The translations under genes were made by a program, and so were the position numbers. Shown one piece after another: positions 43,754-56,316 of a DNA stretch of 64,000 nucleotides. The notes below the pieces were generated by a model. It searched no databases, had not been told where the DNA came from, and saw only the letters and a program-made list of their open reading frames with translations. The DNA lies in the NCBI GenBank assembly GCA_951394405.1, contig OX596340.1, positions 3,472,001 through 3,536,000 on the forward strand, given 5' to 3'. The stretch's first letter is position 1; each line of letters begins with the position of its first letter. The DNA is from Coprinellus micaceus (taxonomy: Eukaryota > Basidiomycota > Agaricomycetes > Agaricales > Psathyrellaceae).

Positions 43754-46501
43754 GGTGTTCCCGGTCCCTTTTGGCCCTCCAAGCGACCATCGCACCCCCA
43801 CCCTTCTGGTCGAGGCGCCGACATCGACGCTTCACAACGACGTCGATCGACAGCAGAACGGCGGCGAACCCTCCCACCCCCCACAGCTACAACACACCCG
43901 CGTCCCTAATCGCTATCGGCGCCTTGGATATCGGACCCTCCGATATCCAGGAGTTCATCCCAACCAACGATCCGACCACGGAGGAGATACCCATCTCCTC
44001 AGCGTTTTGGCACTGACAATTAGAAACTGAAGCCCCCCAAAGATACAAAGATACGAGCCATGCCGACACCCTCCCTCTTAAGTCACGGGTGGTCAGACGG
44101 CTACCCTCCCAAACGACGGGTGTACGCCCTCCCAGCCTCCCCCCGACCTCACAACCGATCTCAACGCCCCCTCCCCCGCAAAACGTAGGTTGAACGGGAT
44201 GTCGTTGGGTGTCGTAAACGGGCGCGTCTACCAGTCGCGTCGGTATCGGCTCACCTGCGAGATCTTGAGGTCCCAACGACTACCAGGTGAGCCCCTCGTG
44301 CCAACTTGCAACAATAGAGCTCATTCAACAGCTCCATATCTCTAGCGCGTCTCCCGAGTGCTTTGCACGACGGTGACCTCATCCCCGACTTTCGGATGTG
44401 GGCGAACCCTATACCGCGTCGTCGAATTCCCTTCCGTTCGGTTCGCGATGCTGCGTTTACCCCCCGGCGGCAGACCTCAAGCACTATCTCTTGAACGTCT
44501 CGGGGTCGACTTTATCCCAAGGCTTGAGGACGTCCATGCGACGCCGAGGCCTTCACCAAGTCGACACAGCTTGGTATACGTCAAAGCCGGAGGGGGTGGT
44601 GTTGAGCTTGCTGGGATCGGGGTGCTTGCTTTCGCGCGGGGTAGGAGAGGCTCGAGGAGGGCTGCGCTTTACGCAAGTTCGGGCCAGGGGTAGATGTTGC
44701 CAACGACGTTGGGGATGGGGTCGGCGTGGGGGATGGGTGGATACGTTGTGCGTAGCCTTGGTCTCCTATGATTGGAGTAGAAGCTCAACCAGCGTGGACC
44801 TCAATCTCAAGACTTCCTCCGACTACGGGGTATCGTGCATCGGAGGGATCAAAAAGCGAGCGTGGTATTGCATGGGCGAGGTGGAACGCGAGTAAGGAGG
44901 AGGTGGAAGTGGAAGCGGCACGACTGAGAGAGAGTGGCATGCAGGAGACAAGAATGGGTAGCGAGAGTGCAATGCTACGCTGTTTACGGGGGGGCCTCGA
45001 GGGTGGGCCGCAACCGCTCAATCGGCCGTTAGCTAGGCGTGTGCTCCCGAGTCGCTTTGCGACGTTGCAGAGCCCGCCAGAGCGGTGCGGCCACTGGATT
45101 GCTCCACGGGGTTGCACGCTCGGCGTCCTCCCTGGTGGAATGGTGTTGCTTCTCAAGCTCTTTGGCCATCGTCGTCGTCCCAGCAGAGGTCATGTCTGCC
45201 ATAATAGAAATATCGCCCACCCGCGCCACGGTTCAATGGGTGAGTGGGGGAGATAAAAGGAGAAGCAGTCGAGCCTTGTAGTCGACGAACTGCTCCCCAC
45301 CACAGGCGCTTGCAAAGAGCCCAGCTACAGCGCCGATATTGACATGTCCTCTCAACCTAAGCAGTGTCCCTGGGCTAGCACATTCTCCTGACGCCGGCAA
45401 GCCTGAGTCGAGGCACTTTGATTTGGATAAGCCTTTCTTTACTCACTTTTCTCTAGCTAAAGGGGAGATCCGGTCCCCCTCTAACCCTACTCCATAACGG
45501 CCATGCGAAGGTCATCTTCCCGAGCCACGACAAGTCTGCGACGACGAGCTCCCTAGCGGCACTGCGATCGCAGGGAGGGAGTAATGGTTGCAGGTCGAGG
45601 CATGTCCTGGATTGGATGGCGAGACTTCATTGTTGAAATAAGGAAACCCAGAATTGCAATATACGGACGTCGACGGTATTTTCGGACGAGTTTACAAAGG
45701 GTATAGGGTAGCGTAAAAGTTAGTATCGGCGTAGCAAGGGTGTTAAATTATTCTAACGATTACTTACCTTCCATTCGGCGCCAAGCTGGAGGCGGCACTC
45801 CTCGAAGGTGAAGGGGCAATTTAATTGGCCTTGGACAAATACACAAGTATCTTAGTCCTCGACTGGTGCCTTTGATAAGGGACTGACATAGAACGCGACG
45901 AGGCGCGTCATTGTCAATATTGACGCGTCTTCCGACACGTGACCTCCCGATTCAGACGGCTGTCATCAATTGAGCGCCGGAAGCCTTGAAACCTAAGTAG
46001 CGAACGGTTGCAGGTGGAAAGGCGGTCTGGGAGCTGGAAGTAGAAGGTGAGTGTCCATCTCTCCATCGCAGCCGATCAAAGCTAGGTACTGACCTCTCGC
46101 TTCCCCACTCTTGTGAGACTGTGGGGTGGTGAAAGTGGGTGGTGTTGACAATGTGCCGGTTTGGTTACGACGCAGCACGGGGGACGGGCGACCGGGCGCA
46201 CAATGACTGAACGAGGAGCCCTGAAGGGAATGCAAGTTGGTCAATACGATGTTGATGTTGCGACGGTAAACCATGGTACCTTTCATGACACTCGGTTTGA
46301 TGTTTTGGATGCGGAGGACGCGGTAACAATGTATCTATTGGCTTGGGCTCCGATCCCATCCCGAGCAGATACTTCGACCTGGATCGACAGCCCATGTGCG
46401 CCCTCGAGACGGAGGGGGGGAAAGTTGGGAGGCGGTGTGTAATATACATGGAGAAGGAAGAGTATTTAGATAGGTAGAGCTGAAGTAATGGGATTCGAAT
46501 A
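43754..46501. other. 2.7-kb stretch without a supported gene
   Basis: Many overlapping frames are open on both strands because GC is high, for example 43784-44016 (plus) and 44785-45229 (minus). None shows a known motif or a convincing exon chain. The minus-strand peptide beginning MADMTSAGTTTMAKELEKQ (ATG near 45199) is the most protein-like but stands alone. Confidence 0.4.
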
Positions 46502-48264
46502 TCAGGGATTTGGCCCCCATGGGGGATATAGTCTTGTGCGGACCGGGGGAGGGGGAGTTGGCTGGACCCCGAGCCAGTTCAGCAGCCACTCCCGCACACG
46601 ATGACGGGCTTCTTCCCATAACTCGCACAGGGGGTCGTAAACAAAGTTCTTGACCGCCCATTCCAGGATACGAGTGATATATGCGGACACGGCATCCATC
46701 GCCGAGCGATTCAACACCTAATGTTTTGGGGTGAGGATAGGTGCGAGTCGATGGAGTTGTGCCCTACCTGGAAGACAATAGCAGCAACCACAAGCACGGA
46801 TAAGGCGAAGTACATCCACAGGTGCTCACTCTAGATATCTATTAGCATGCACTGTGATTATTGGATTTGCATAGAAAGGACGCTCACATCGATGACAGCG
46901 TTCAACCAGTAGTAAAGCTGTTCGAAGATTGAAGCGGCTACGAATGTATAAGAAAAAGTTGTATCCAATGATTGGCCACTCACGAATCGTAGCCTTCCAA
47001 ATTTTGATGACTGGTTCGCCTTCGGCGGGCACAGAAGCTACGTATTCAGTGTTGAGGTAGGATTGGGACTAGGGAAGGTTCAGAGACTGATTTATGAGGT
47101 AAATTTGTCACACTGACGGCGACGCATTGAATCAAACTGTCGACTGTGGTAATATGAATTAGTTTGGTTTTGAGGGCTCGGGGCGGCAGCGTACCGTCAT
47201 GTTTCAGGGACTGGACGAGCTCCCTAGACGGGATGTCCCAAATACAAACAGATCCATTGTGACCCCCACACGCCATTCTAGAACTAAAGTCCAAGCTACT
47301 TGCAACACAAGGGACATTACGATCGGCTTGAAGCGGCATGTCGAGATGGCCAGCAAGCCTACGAGAGTTGATGGAGTAGGTGACGGCGCCTGAGGACATG
47401 TTGGTGGCAGCGAGGAGCGAGAGGCGAGGGAGTAGCGTGGAATAACCGCTGCATGAACGTCAGCATGCATCGAGAAGGAGAGCGTGGTTTGGGGGATGTA
47501 CATCGTTGGGTTCTCCTGAGAAGGCGGGATATCCCATAGTTGAAGGAGGGTGTCTAAATCGTAGCACCTAGAAGTAATTAATCATCCCAATACGCCCATT
47601 GTCGAAATGACTGTACTCACACTACGCCGTGATTCAGATACGAGACGATCAACCGGTGAGAGCCTTTGTAGAAGTGGAGACTACGTGGGCGGACTCGTGG
47701 GTCCCCCGTAGAGCTTTCCACCGATAGCTTGGGCTGGGGCAGAATGTCGATGGTGATCCATGTTCCTAGATAGACCGGCTTGATGAGGCTTTCGATGGTG
47801 TACTGCGAGGATGCTCACCTTGTCGAGACTGGTGTGCAATATGCACTTCGGCGCCTATGGCAATGGCAAGATATCCACTTGAGGACGGAGTTATCGCGTG
47901 AACTGGCGCCCCTTTCACTCCTGTCTTCACTGAGATTCCAGGGGTCTGATTGATCTGGTCAGTGTACCAATCCAATTGACATCCCTCCCCGCTTGGAACG
48001 TACCTTGAAGCTATCGACAACGCGCACGATACCAGATTCCAGCCCTACGAACAACCTCTGCACTTTCCTAACGTCCCATGCCAAGACAGAGATGCTTTCT
48101 TTGAAATCGAGAGTGCAGAGTAAGGCCCCCGTTTCGGCGTCCCATACCGAAGTAAGGCCTGCCTCGTCCGCGCAGGCTAACTTTGCGCCCTTGGGAGAGA
48201 ATTGGAGCCATTTGACCCTCGTCTTGTGGGTTCCTCGCAGAGAGTGAATTTCTTGAAAATACAT
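46502..48264 (-). CDS. WD40-repeat protein with C-terminal membrane helix (copy 1)
   Basis: Ten exons fit, from 48264-48004 to 46717-46502, sum 1,302 nt, 433 residues; all junctions keep phase. WD40-like blades are visible: VKWLQFSPKGAKLACADEAG with SVWDAETG, a second with LFVGLESGIVRVVDS, and SLDFSSRMACGGHNGSVCIWD. Near the C-terminus is one hydrophobic segment (MYFALSVLVVAAIVFQV) followed by a 65-residue tail. This suggests a beta-propeller held on a membrane, the layout of Sec12-like proteins, but no Sec12 motif is evident. The ATG at 48264 is the first in frame. It resembles the plus-strand gene at 56317-57930 in layout. Confidence 0.75.
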
Positions 48265-48572
48265 AGTAAGAGGAAGGGGATTAAGAGTGGTCGGAAGCGA
48301 TTCCGTGAATCCGACACGATGATACCACGCGTTTTTTCCAGACTTAAACACGTGCAGCTATACTCGATATCTAGGAGAGTACGCGGATCGTTGGCAGGAA
48401 ACTAGTAAGGTAGCTTTGTAAGGATGGCAGGCGCGAGAGTTAGCCTAATGGCAGGGAATTGTGATAATAGTGAGAGGACAGAAGTAGCAAAGTGAGATGA
48501 AAACAACGGCACAACGTAAGGGTAAGTCGAGGGAATGGCAAGGCCAATTCGACGGACAACCGGAGAGTTTAA

Positions 48573-51500
48573 TCAATTATTGAGCCGCACATTGGATCCC
48601 GAAGCAACTGGCTGGGCATCGCGAACAACTCGAGGAGAGGATGAGGTCGAACCTTGGGGCTGGGTGGTAGCAGTGGTGAGGCCAGCCTTGTATTCCGCGA
48701 AACTTGGGACCTATAGAATGGAGATTAATACCTCCACGGAGGGCTGAACGACAAACACTGACCTTGTTGGGATACCTATGTGGAATAGGGGCAAGGTGTT
48801 TGAGCTCCCAAGGTTCGAGCCCCTCCAGGAAAGTTGCGTTGTACAGGTTCTGGTGGAGGCCTTTTGGTACGATGCGCGTCTTGTAGGTGCGGTCTGATTC
48901 TTCCCTGATTCGGCGGGGGTTACCTGGCTTTCGGGAGCGCCGGCCAATGGTGGATTGTTTGCGGGAGGGCGTGAAGGTGTCCACGGTATAGAGCTGGTGC
49001 TCAAGTTCGAACCCTCGCCACTCCGGTCGTCTCTTAAAGTAGCGAGTGGATACGACAACACCATCTTGCTCCTCATCTTCACTCTCGTCGTCGCTCATCC
49101 CGTCGGAGCCGATAAGCTTGAGGAGGGGGATGAGAGCTCGTAAGGGTAGGAAGGCGAGACATGTATCGAGACGCTCTTGGAATAGCTGAAACGAACTATC
49201 AGCGTCAATGCATTCATGAAGCTACAAGGAGATATACGCACATTCCACCTCCGAGTCGTCTGGTTAGACTTCTTTAATCGTGCAACCCTCTTGTCGTCTT
49301 GGGGGGTTGTGGATGCAGCCTCCTTGTACATCCTTGCTAGGTGATTAGCATACCTTTCGACGACGAGGGTAGCGATCGAGTGCTCGAGGAAGCGTCCATT
49401 CAGTTGCTGGCCATTGCGGAGCTGGCGGCTGTATCGCCCGTCATTGAACGCCGTCAGCACTCCGGTCACAGCGACGTGCACGGCTTCCCTGTTAAAACGG
49501 TCGGTCATCGAGCGGGAAAACTCGAATCGGAAGTTGGTAGTTGATAGCTTGAAGGCGCCGGGGAGGCGCTTCTGCCAATTGGAGTACTCTTCTTCTGATA
49601 AAGGCTTGAACTTGAGGAGGGCGGCTCCGATCCCATTAGTGCGGATATTCACCAACCCGTCGCCGGTATCCATCGCTTCTGAGTCGCCTTCATCAGCCTC
49701 CACCTTGAGGAGGTCGACACGTACGAAGGTGTGTACGTGCTCCTATTGAATGTGAGGAAAGTAAAAAGGTGTATGAAATAATGAGGTACATACCCTGAAG
49801 TACGGTAACGTGGGGTCATCTTCCAGGTCGGCGGGCATAGTCTTTTTCGTTTTGCGTTCGGTGACTCGCCTGCCTCTCGTACTTGCCCTCGTCCCATGCC
49901 TCCCAACTTCCTCCGCAACGATTGCCCTTACGAGCTCTGGGTTCAGTGGGGTGTTGCGGATGAAGTCTTGTGTCGCCCTATTTTGCGTGACAATCGTCGA
50001 CATCTGTTCCTGGAAGGTGTCGAACGAGTCGGCAAGAGCTTGCACCAACGCCGACATGTCGGACTCTTCATCGTGGTCATCGTGGTCAGGGTTTCCGTAG
50101 TGGTCGGCCATCAAAGGCGCAGGGGATGGTGCTCGATACGATGGGCGATGAACTATCTGTAAAATTGTTAGTGAGGATAAGGATGGTAGATAGCATGTAC
50201 GTACCTCACGGGGTGGGTTGACGGGATTGAATGCGAGGTCGCTGTCGTTTTCAGGCTGTGGGGGTGTGAGCACGAAAACAAGGGACCCAGATGCTATATA
50301 GCAACTCACCTGATCGAGCGGCCTTAGCTCGTCCAAGTCCATATCGGGGTGGGTAGTCACAAAGGAATGAGCACCACCGGGTGGCTGGACACATGGGACG
50401 GTTCGTAAAAGTTTTCAAGGTAAAGAAAGAAAGAAAGGTTACCTGGTTGGAAACGGAAGGAGATCCCTTGTCGTGGCGGTCGGCCAGCCGCTGCCGAATG
50501 AGTTCTTCGAGGTCTGATTCTTCTCCATCGCTGGGTCCGTCTCGCTCGCTTTCGGTTTCCTCGTCAGTGGGCTCGTACACGGAATCCTCGTCTTGTTCGC
50601 TCTCCCACACGTCGTCTTCCTCGGGAACACTCGAAAGATTCGGCTTCTGTGAAGGTGTTAGTGAATATACGGAGCTCCAGTCAAGATACGTACCCCTCCT
50701 TTACCCCTGCCTTTATCACTACCCTTTCCCGCAGGTTGATTGGTGGCTCTCTGTTTGCCCTTTGCCTTCGCTGAAAGAGCGGCGGAAGCCACTTTGGATT
50801 TCACGATCCTCGGAAGACTTTGTCGCGTGGCTGATGACGTCTTCTTTTTCTTCAGCCCCGGTGGCTGTCGAGTGACGGGAGGCTAGTGATTAAAAGTTGA
50901 ACGTCGGTCAGAGACTGGAGAGGATAGAGAGAACTGATGACGCACTGGTTCTGAAAAGGATCGGGCTAATAGCGGCGGGTCAACGCGCATGGGAGAACGG
51001 GGCTCCCCTCCAGAGGGCATTTCTGAGAGCGTGCGGACCGTCGTGGATGGTGCCGGGGGTTGGATATGTGCCAGGACAGGGGCGAATAATCCCAGTTCAT
51101 TGGAGTCAGACGGTACGCCGGATTCAGGGTTCAACGCTGTTGGAAAGCTGAAGGGAGGAAGCAGGGCACTGAGGGTATCGAGAGAGAGGGGAGAGGGCAT
51201 CGCGAGGATTGGCGATCGTAAAGAGGGGACGGCGAGAGGTGTTTTAAACTTCATGTGATTGAAAGGCTCCCTGTCGGCCGGGATGGTTGGTTGAAGGTGA
51301 GGGGTCGGTTGGGCCTGGGGACTCGCTCGGCGTGAGGCATGGGATGTCGGGTTCGCGGAGGAACTCTGCACATCCGGGGGAGTTGTGTGCTGGACGGGAG
51401 AGTGGGCGGTGTCTTGTGCAGGAGTAGGAGCGGGCTCGTTCAGGCTACCTCCAAGCATGATGTTCCGCACCGTGTCACGCACTGATCCCCAGCTCTTCTG

Positions 51501-53373
51501 TAGCATGCCAGAAAACCCAAGGGGTGGTTCGCGTTCCATGGGAGACGCCTGTCGGTCTTCAGAAGGAGTGTGCGTTGCTTGCCGAACCTGGCTTCGGGAT
51601 AGGGAAGTCTGCGGGGTGTGATGAACACGGGGGCTGGATGATAGAGTTCGTCGAAGGGATTGTGAATTCTGAGCGGGGAGCGTGTGCTGAGGGTGGGAAG
51701 GTTCCTGGGGAGGGGGAGAAGGCGAAGATCCCTGTGGGGGGGGAGGGAAAGGATGGACAGGAGGGGGGGACTTGTATTGCATGGGAGACGCCAGCGGGCC
51801 TTGGGTAAAAGAAGCGCTCTGTTCTTGGGAAGCCTGGCTTCGGGATGGGGAGGGCTGCGGGGTGTGTTGGACGCGGGGGCTGGATGGTGAAGTTCGTCGA
51901 AGGGACTGTGAATTCTGAACGGGGAGCGTGTGCTCGGGGTGGGTAGCTTCCTGGGGCGGGGGAGGAGACAAGGAGCCTGCCGGCGGAGAAGGAAGGGGAT
52001 GTGTTGGAGAGGGAGCCTTGTATTGCATGGGAGACGCTGGTGGGTCTTCGGTAGAGAGAGTGCTTGGTGCTTGCGGAGTCTCGTGGGTGTTGAGATCAAC
52101 GGAGGGGCTAGGTGATTGATCTTGTCGAAGAGACTGTGAATTCTGGACGGGTGGGGGGGGCTGGTGGTCGGAAGAGACCTGGAGAGGGCGAGGGGATGCC
52201 GACCGCTCCGGGTTGTTGGAAGGAGGAGGGGACTCGTGCTGCACTTGAGGCACCGGTGGGTCCGCAGTAAGGGGAGGGTTCTCTGTCTGGGGAGCCTGGC
52301 TCTGGGATGGGGTCGAGGTGTTTTGAACTGGTGGGTTAGGTTGCCGTGGTGGAGACGGCAGAGACCCGAAGCGGTAGGGGTAAGGACCCAGGGGGGGTAG
52401 CGAGGGGCGTCGCGGTTGCAGTCCAAAGCTTGCGATGTCGAAAGGGAAGCGCGCAGCTGGAGGTGGTGGTGGTGGTGGTGGTGGTGGTGGGCCGGGTGTC
52501 GCTGACTGTCCACCGAGGAACTAGATGGTACATTAAGCGATGAACTTGACATAGAATTCTCGAGCGGGGTCTTACTCTGTTCCAGTAGCTCATAGAGAGC
52601 ATACCCGGCATGACGTTGGCACTGGTTGTTGGGTGTGCTTCTCCTGCGGGGAGAGCCGGCGGGGGATGGGCGACGGGAACCACATCGGAAGTCTTGGGCG
52701 GGCCAGGGAAAGGAAGCACGGCGGGCAGATCTATCGTGAATGGCGCCGGCGGGGTGACATCTGGCTTCTCCGACTGGGGACGCCGCTTCTTTGCTTGCTT
52801 TCTTCTTGGCTTTGCACTTGGACTTGCAGGTACACAGCCCACCGAGAAAGTGCGAGTGATTACCGGCGGCGGTTGGGTCGGCTGGTTGACGAGCGATGTG
52901 GTTCTCTTGAGATTCCGCCTGGGGATAGCTTCTCGCTGTCGTTTCTGGTTGAGGAGTAAGTGTTGACGCTCTCCAGCTGGTTCGGGATACTTACATGTTT
53001 GAAGGTAAATGAGCCGCTTGGAACGGGGGGACCAGTCTTCTCTGATATTTCTCTTATTCGAGAACTGCGTCTGACGGGTCCTTTAGGCTAAGTTTCGGGT
53101 TTGATCAGGAACGGATATACAGCCATTTCGAACTTTAAACACACCAAATGATCACCCATTTGGTCTGGGTTCAGGAATTCGTGCTGCAAGTTCGCACTGG
53201 GGCTCGTGTTGGGCAGTTGCGTTCGCTTCGGGACGGCACTCCGGCCCTCCACCTCTACGTCCGGTCGCGCCTCTGTCGAACGTTTCCCGAGAACGGTGGC
53301 GCTAGGCCCTGGTACTGTTCCTTCTATTTCGACAGCATCGATGTCGATGTCCATTCCATCCTCTGGAGCTGTG

Positions 53374-53404
<31 letters not shown>

Positions 53405-53860
53405 TTGGCGCGGATGCAGAGGTGGCGTTGGCGTCGTCCATTGATACGCGTATGAAGGGATAGAGGCGTAATTCTCTCGAGTTGATATACTTACGTTTGA
53501 GGTTGAGCCTGGTTGGGCCTGATCCTGCACGTTCAGCTTCAAACTTGTGTCGTCCCTCATCCTCCCCCAATTTCTTTCTCTACGCTGGGTGTGCACCCTC
53601 GATTGAAATGCACCAAGTACATGGATTGAAACGTACAAAAGGAGATGTTCAATGTCGCAAGGCTCCTCCGTCTGAGCTACGATCTCAAGGGTGCAGCTGC
53701 CCTTTTTGCTCCATTGGGGTGATTCCGTCGAAGAGGTGTTCACCGGAGCCAGTCGCGAGACAAAGAGTTTCGACCAGATGTCAGTGCCTTCTGTTCGCGT
53801 TCCTGGCTTCGCGCGTTTGGGAATTGGGGTGGACAGTATAAGAACTAGGGACTGATTCAT
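48573..53860 (-). CDS. Large mostly disordered protein, family unknown
   Basis: Fourteen exons can be joined with every boundary in phase, sum 4,512 nt (1,503 residues). The middle exon, 52520-50946, is Pro/Ser/Gln-rich, with a polyproline run and three tandem repeats. Nuclear-type basic stretches occur (KPRRKQAKKRR, LKKKKTSS). An acidic part (SVYEPTDEETESERDG) precedes a more ordered C-terminal third: a helical block (MSALVQALADSFDTFQEQMS), a region with WNLFQERLDTCLAFLPL at a splice junction, and KRRPEWRGFELEHQLYTVD. From memory, this C-terminal pattern recurs in many uncharacterised Agaricomycete proteins near transposons; that needs a search. The N-terminal three exons are least certain (two acceptors compete at 53577/53579). 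Its ATG lies 24 bp from that of the divergent gene at 53885. Confidence 0.65.
51540..52150 (-). repeat. Three in-frame tandem repeats of about 76-82 codons
   Basis: Each unit starts QNSQSLR and contains ASPMQYK or a variant, then a Pro-rich HPxPxPP stretch and HTLP. Unit starts are near 52141, 51914 and 51669. The third unit is truncated and diverged. Confidence 0.7.
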
Positions 53861-53884
53861 CGTCCAACAACAAATTCGTACTGA

Positions 53885-54468
53885 ATGCCGCCCCAAGTCG
53901 CTGGGTATCAAGAGGTCCGTAGGCGCTAATCAATCCAGCGTTTAGTGAGAGTGTGTTGACGTTGTTGCAGATAAAGGTCCGCGGCCTCGTTTTCAAGGCT
54001 GCTGATGTGGAACGTCGCCTCGTGGAGGTGACGGTTGTAGATGGTGGTGACGACCATCTCCCGGTGATGGAGCCTATCCTATGCCCTGACCAGCCAATGA
54101 GAACGGTCACTCGTGTGATCGCTCGCATGCACGCCGACACAGACGCGGTCTATTACCACGTCTTCTTCGCTCACGACGAGGCCGAGCCTCTGAATCGGTG
54201 CCTTGCCCGCCACTTCCCTCCTTCCCTAGTAAAAGGGTCAGTCGCCATCTTGCGATACGATGAGGTCGCGAGGGCCTACAGAGATATCGACGGGGTGATC
54301 GAGCGACTGATGGCCATGAGCTGTCTCCGGAGGTAAGCCTCGTGTCCTTCACAAAGAGACAACATACTTACCGAATATAGCACCTTGGGTGCCATTCATG
54401 CTCCGGGCCAAGGCAATGGGTTCGTCGATGGCCTCGTCATCAGGGGTCCACTGGCCTTTGGGATGTAG
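53885..54468 (+). CDS. Small hypothetical protein, 159 residues
   Basis: Exons 53885-53914, 53971-54332 and 54381-54468 sum to 480 nt. A TGA immediately precedes the ATG in frame. The protein is compact and looks folded: KVRGLVFKAADVERRLVEVTV, VTRVIARMHADTDAVYYHVFF, and a Gly-rich end (HAPGQGNGFVDGLVIRGPLAFGM). I recognise no family. It is divergent from the 1,503-residue gene and upstream of another unknown gene on the same strand. Confidence 0.6.
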
Positions 54469-54781
54469 TTATTGGAGAGATTGGGAATTGTCGGCGGGGT
54501 TAGAATAGGAATACTGGCTCGTGGAGTAGGGGGTAGCTGCAAGAGGGCCGGTGCCGAGGGAGGGGCAAGAAGGCCGGGGGGAAGGGTTCATTGAGATTTG
54601 AGAACGCGTCGTATTTTGATAAATAAATCAACGTGTTTTCGGTGGAGTTTCGTGCATGTATTGCGGGTAGTTTGTGAAAGGGAAACCGCTCAAAGGGAGG
54701 TCTTGCTCAAAGATAAATACGACACCCTATCCCGTTGAGTTTGCACATTCTGCCCCCCATCTCCCCTCCCTTCTTCCAACG

Positions 54782-55871
54782 ATGAATCCTTTCCCTCCCT
54801 TCCACATCCACGCGCCTGTCGCGGTACCCACTATCACCACCCTGCACTATCACTACTCGCAGGGTCGAAAAGTAGTGCGAACACCCTTTGTCTTCACCGG
54901 CGGCGCGAGGTTCGTTGTTGCTGAGGGCCACATGCGCGGCTATCTCGCTGTCCCTATCATCAGGACAGCCGTCCAGCTCATTAGTGAGCCTAGGGTCATT
55001 ACCCGCTTCATGATCTTCACGAGGCGCGGCCCATCGTTGCCAGAGAATGAAGGGTTGGCCGCCTTGTCCGGGGGTATAGGATGGCGCGGGGACGTCTTCG
55101 TGGTACGACGAGGGAAGAGACGTGGGGAGGAATACGTCAACATTGGTTCTGGCGCTGTCCTCGCTGAAGCGGACGTCGCAGTCAAGCTGTAAGCCCTTGA
55201 ATATCTGATTGTCTTGTCGCCTCGGCTGACAGCCTTGTGTCTTACCCAGTCTAATGCTTCATGTCCGCCGTACCGGCATCGTTCCCTCCGGTCTCGGATT
55301 CGTCCGTGACGGCGTCGATATGCCCTTCGGGGGCGGGCCAGTGTTCAACGTCGGGGCCCATCAGTTCCAAGAGGTCGACAACAACGAGGCCATCCCTCCT
55401 TACGACGGGGGAGGTGGTGATTCTGTCAACGGCGACGTCTCCAGCGACGAGGACGATGGGATTGAGTCGGTTAGAAGTCCTCCACGCAGGGCGACTCGGC
55501 TCGCCGCGTCCTATCCCTCACGCGACGTTTCCATCTCGTCTCTCGACATGCCATCCGCCTCTGTGCGCCTCACCAACTCCCCCATAACTCGTAGGTCGCC
55601 CAGGCTTGCTGCGCGCCCCTCTGCCGTTGTCAACACCCCCACCCCGACTCGCACATCAACGAGAACCCAGCAGAACGCGACGGCGGGGCCCTCCAGTCTT
55701 CGAGCCCCAGTCCTCCAGTTCGTCGAGGGGACCAACGCGACACCAGGCCCCTCCACACAGCGAGCCCATAGTTCCACGGATCGTCGTAGAAGCTTAAGGG
55801 TCCGTAGCGAACCCTATCCCACGGCGATGCGGGCTCCAGAGGTTAAGTCGTGCTTTTCGCAGGGACTCTAG
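54782..55871 (+). CDS. Hypothetical protein, 342 residues, ordered N-half and basic disordered C-half
   Basis: Two exons, 54782-55188 and 55250-55871, sum to 1,029 nt with a GTAAGC..CCAG intron. Residues 1-190 look folded, with beta-type segments (TTLHYHYSQGRKVVRTPFVF, GGIGWRGDVFVVRRG, VPSGLGFVRDGVDMPFGGGP). The rest is disordered, with repeated (S/T)PRxxTRLAA or RSPRLAARP motifs that resemble AT-hook-like or DNA-proximal basic segments. Function unknown. Confidence 0.6.
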
Positions 55872-56316
55872 TCGCTGAGTTGCGCCCGTCGTACCATGCT
55901 CCTCGTACTCCTCTATGCCCCCCTTTCCTCTTTCCATCTCCGTAACGTTCCTGCCTCCAAACCATAGACGAACGCACTTCTCGGCTGGACATGGCTCCTT
56001 CCCTCTTCAGTTCCCGCCTCCTCTAATGACTCGACCTCTAGTTCCCGAAACCCGTACACATATAAAACGACTACATATTTTCCTGTAATATTCCCTCCAC
56101 AATCAACTTAATTTATAAAGAAAAAGAACCGAAGGATGGGGTGAACGGGGGAAACGTTTTGAAAGGCCCGACCGGAATAACCGCCAAAAGTGGATGAGTA
56201 CCAGCAGTCTGGACACCAGGTCGGGGTGCACACGAGGCGCCATACCCTCCTTTCATAAAGGCGCGACGGGGTCGTCCTCTGGCCCCCATCCTATTGCTGT
56301 CGCTCTCCCTTTCAAG
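55872..56316. other. Intergenic between two plus-strand genes
   Basis: These 445 bp hold the terminator of the gene ending at 55871 and the promoter of the WD40 gene. An AT-rich stretch with TTTATAAAG lies near 56110-56125. The coding frame is open from 56194, but the ATG at 56317 starts the recognisable WD40 part. Confidence 0.45.

Noticed and set aside
43784..44016. Fourth exon of the hypothetical gene at 43213
   Set aside because: The only available acceptor gives a 39-bp intron and the wrong frame for the more protein-like reading, so the model was ended at the stop at 43753.
44398..45281. Genes between 44.4 and 45.3 kb
   Set aside because: Frames on both strands overlap without motifs, codon pattern or exon chain. 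They are best explained by high GC.
46502..48264. Assignment of the WD40 gene as Sec12 or as an autophagy PROPPIN
   Set aside because: The propeller-plus-helix layout fits Sec12 loosely, but no family-specific motif (including FRRG for PROPPINs) is visible.
52440..52500. His-rich protein tract in the frame coding HHHHHHHHH
   Set aside because: In the frame that stays consistent with the flanking exons the same CCA repeat codes a proline run.
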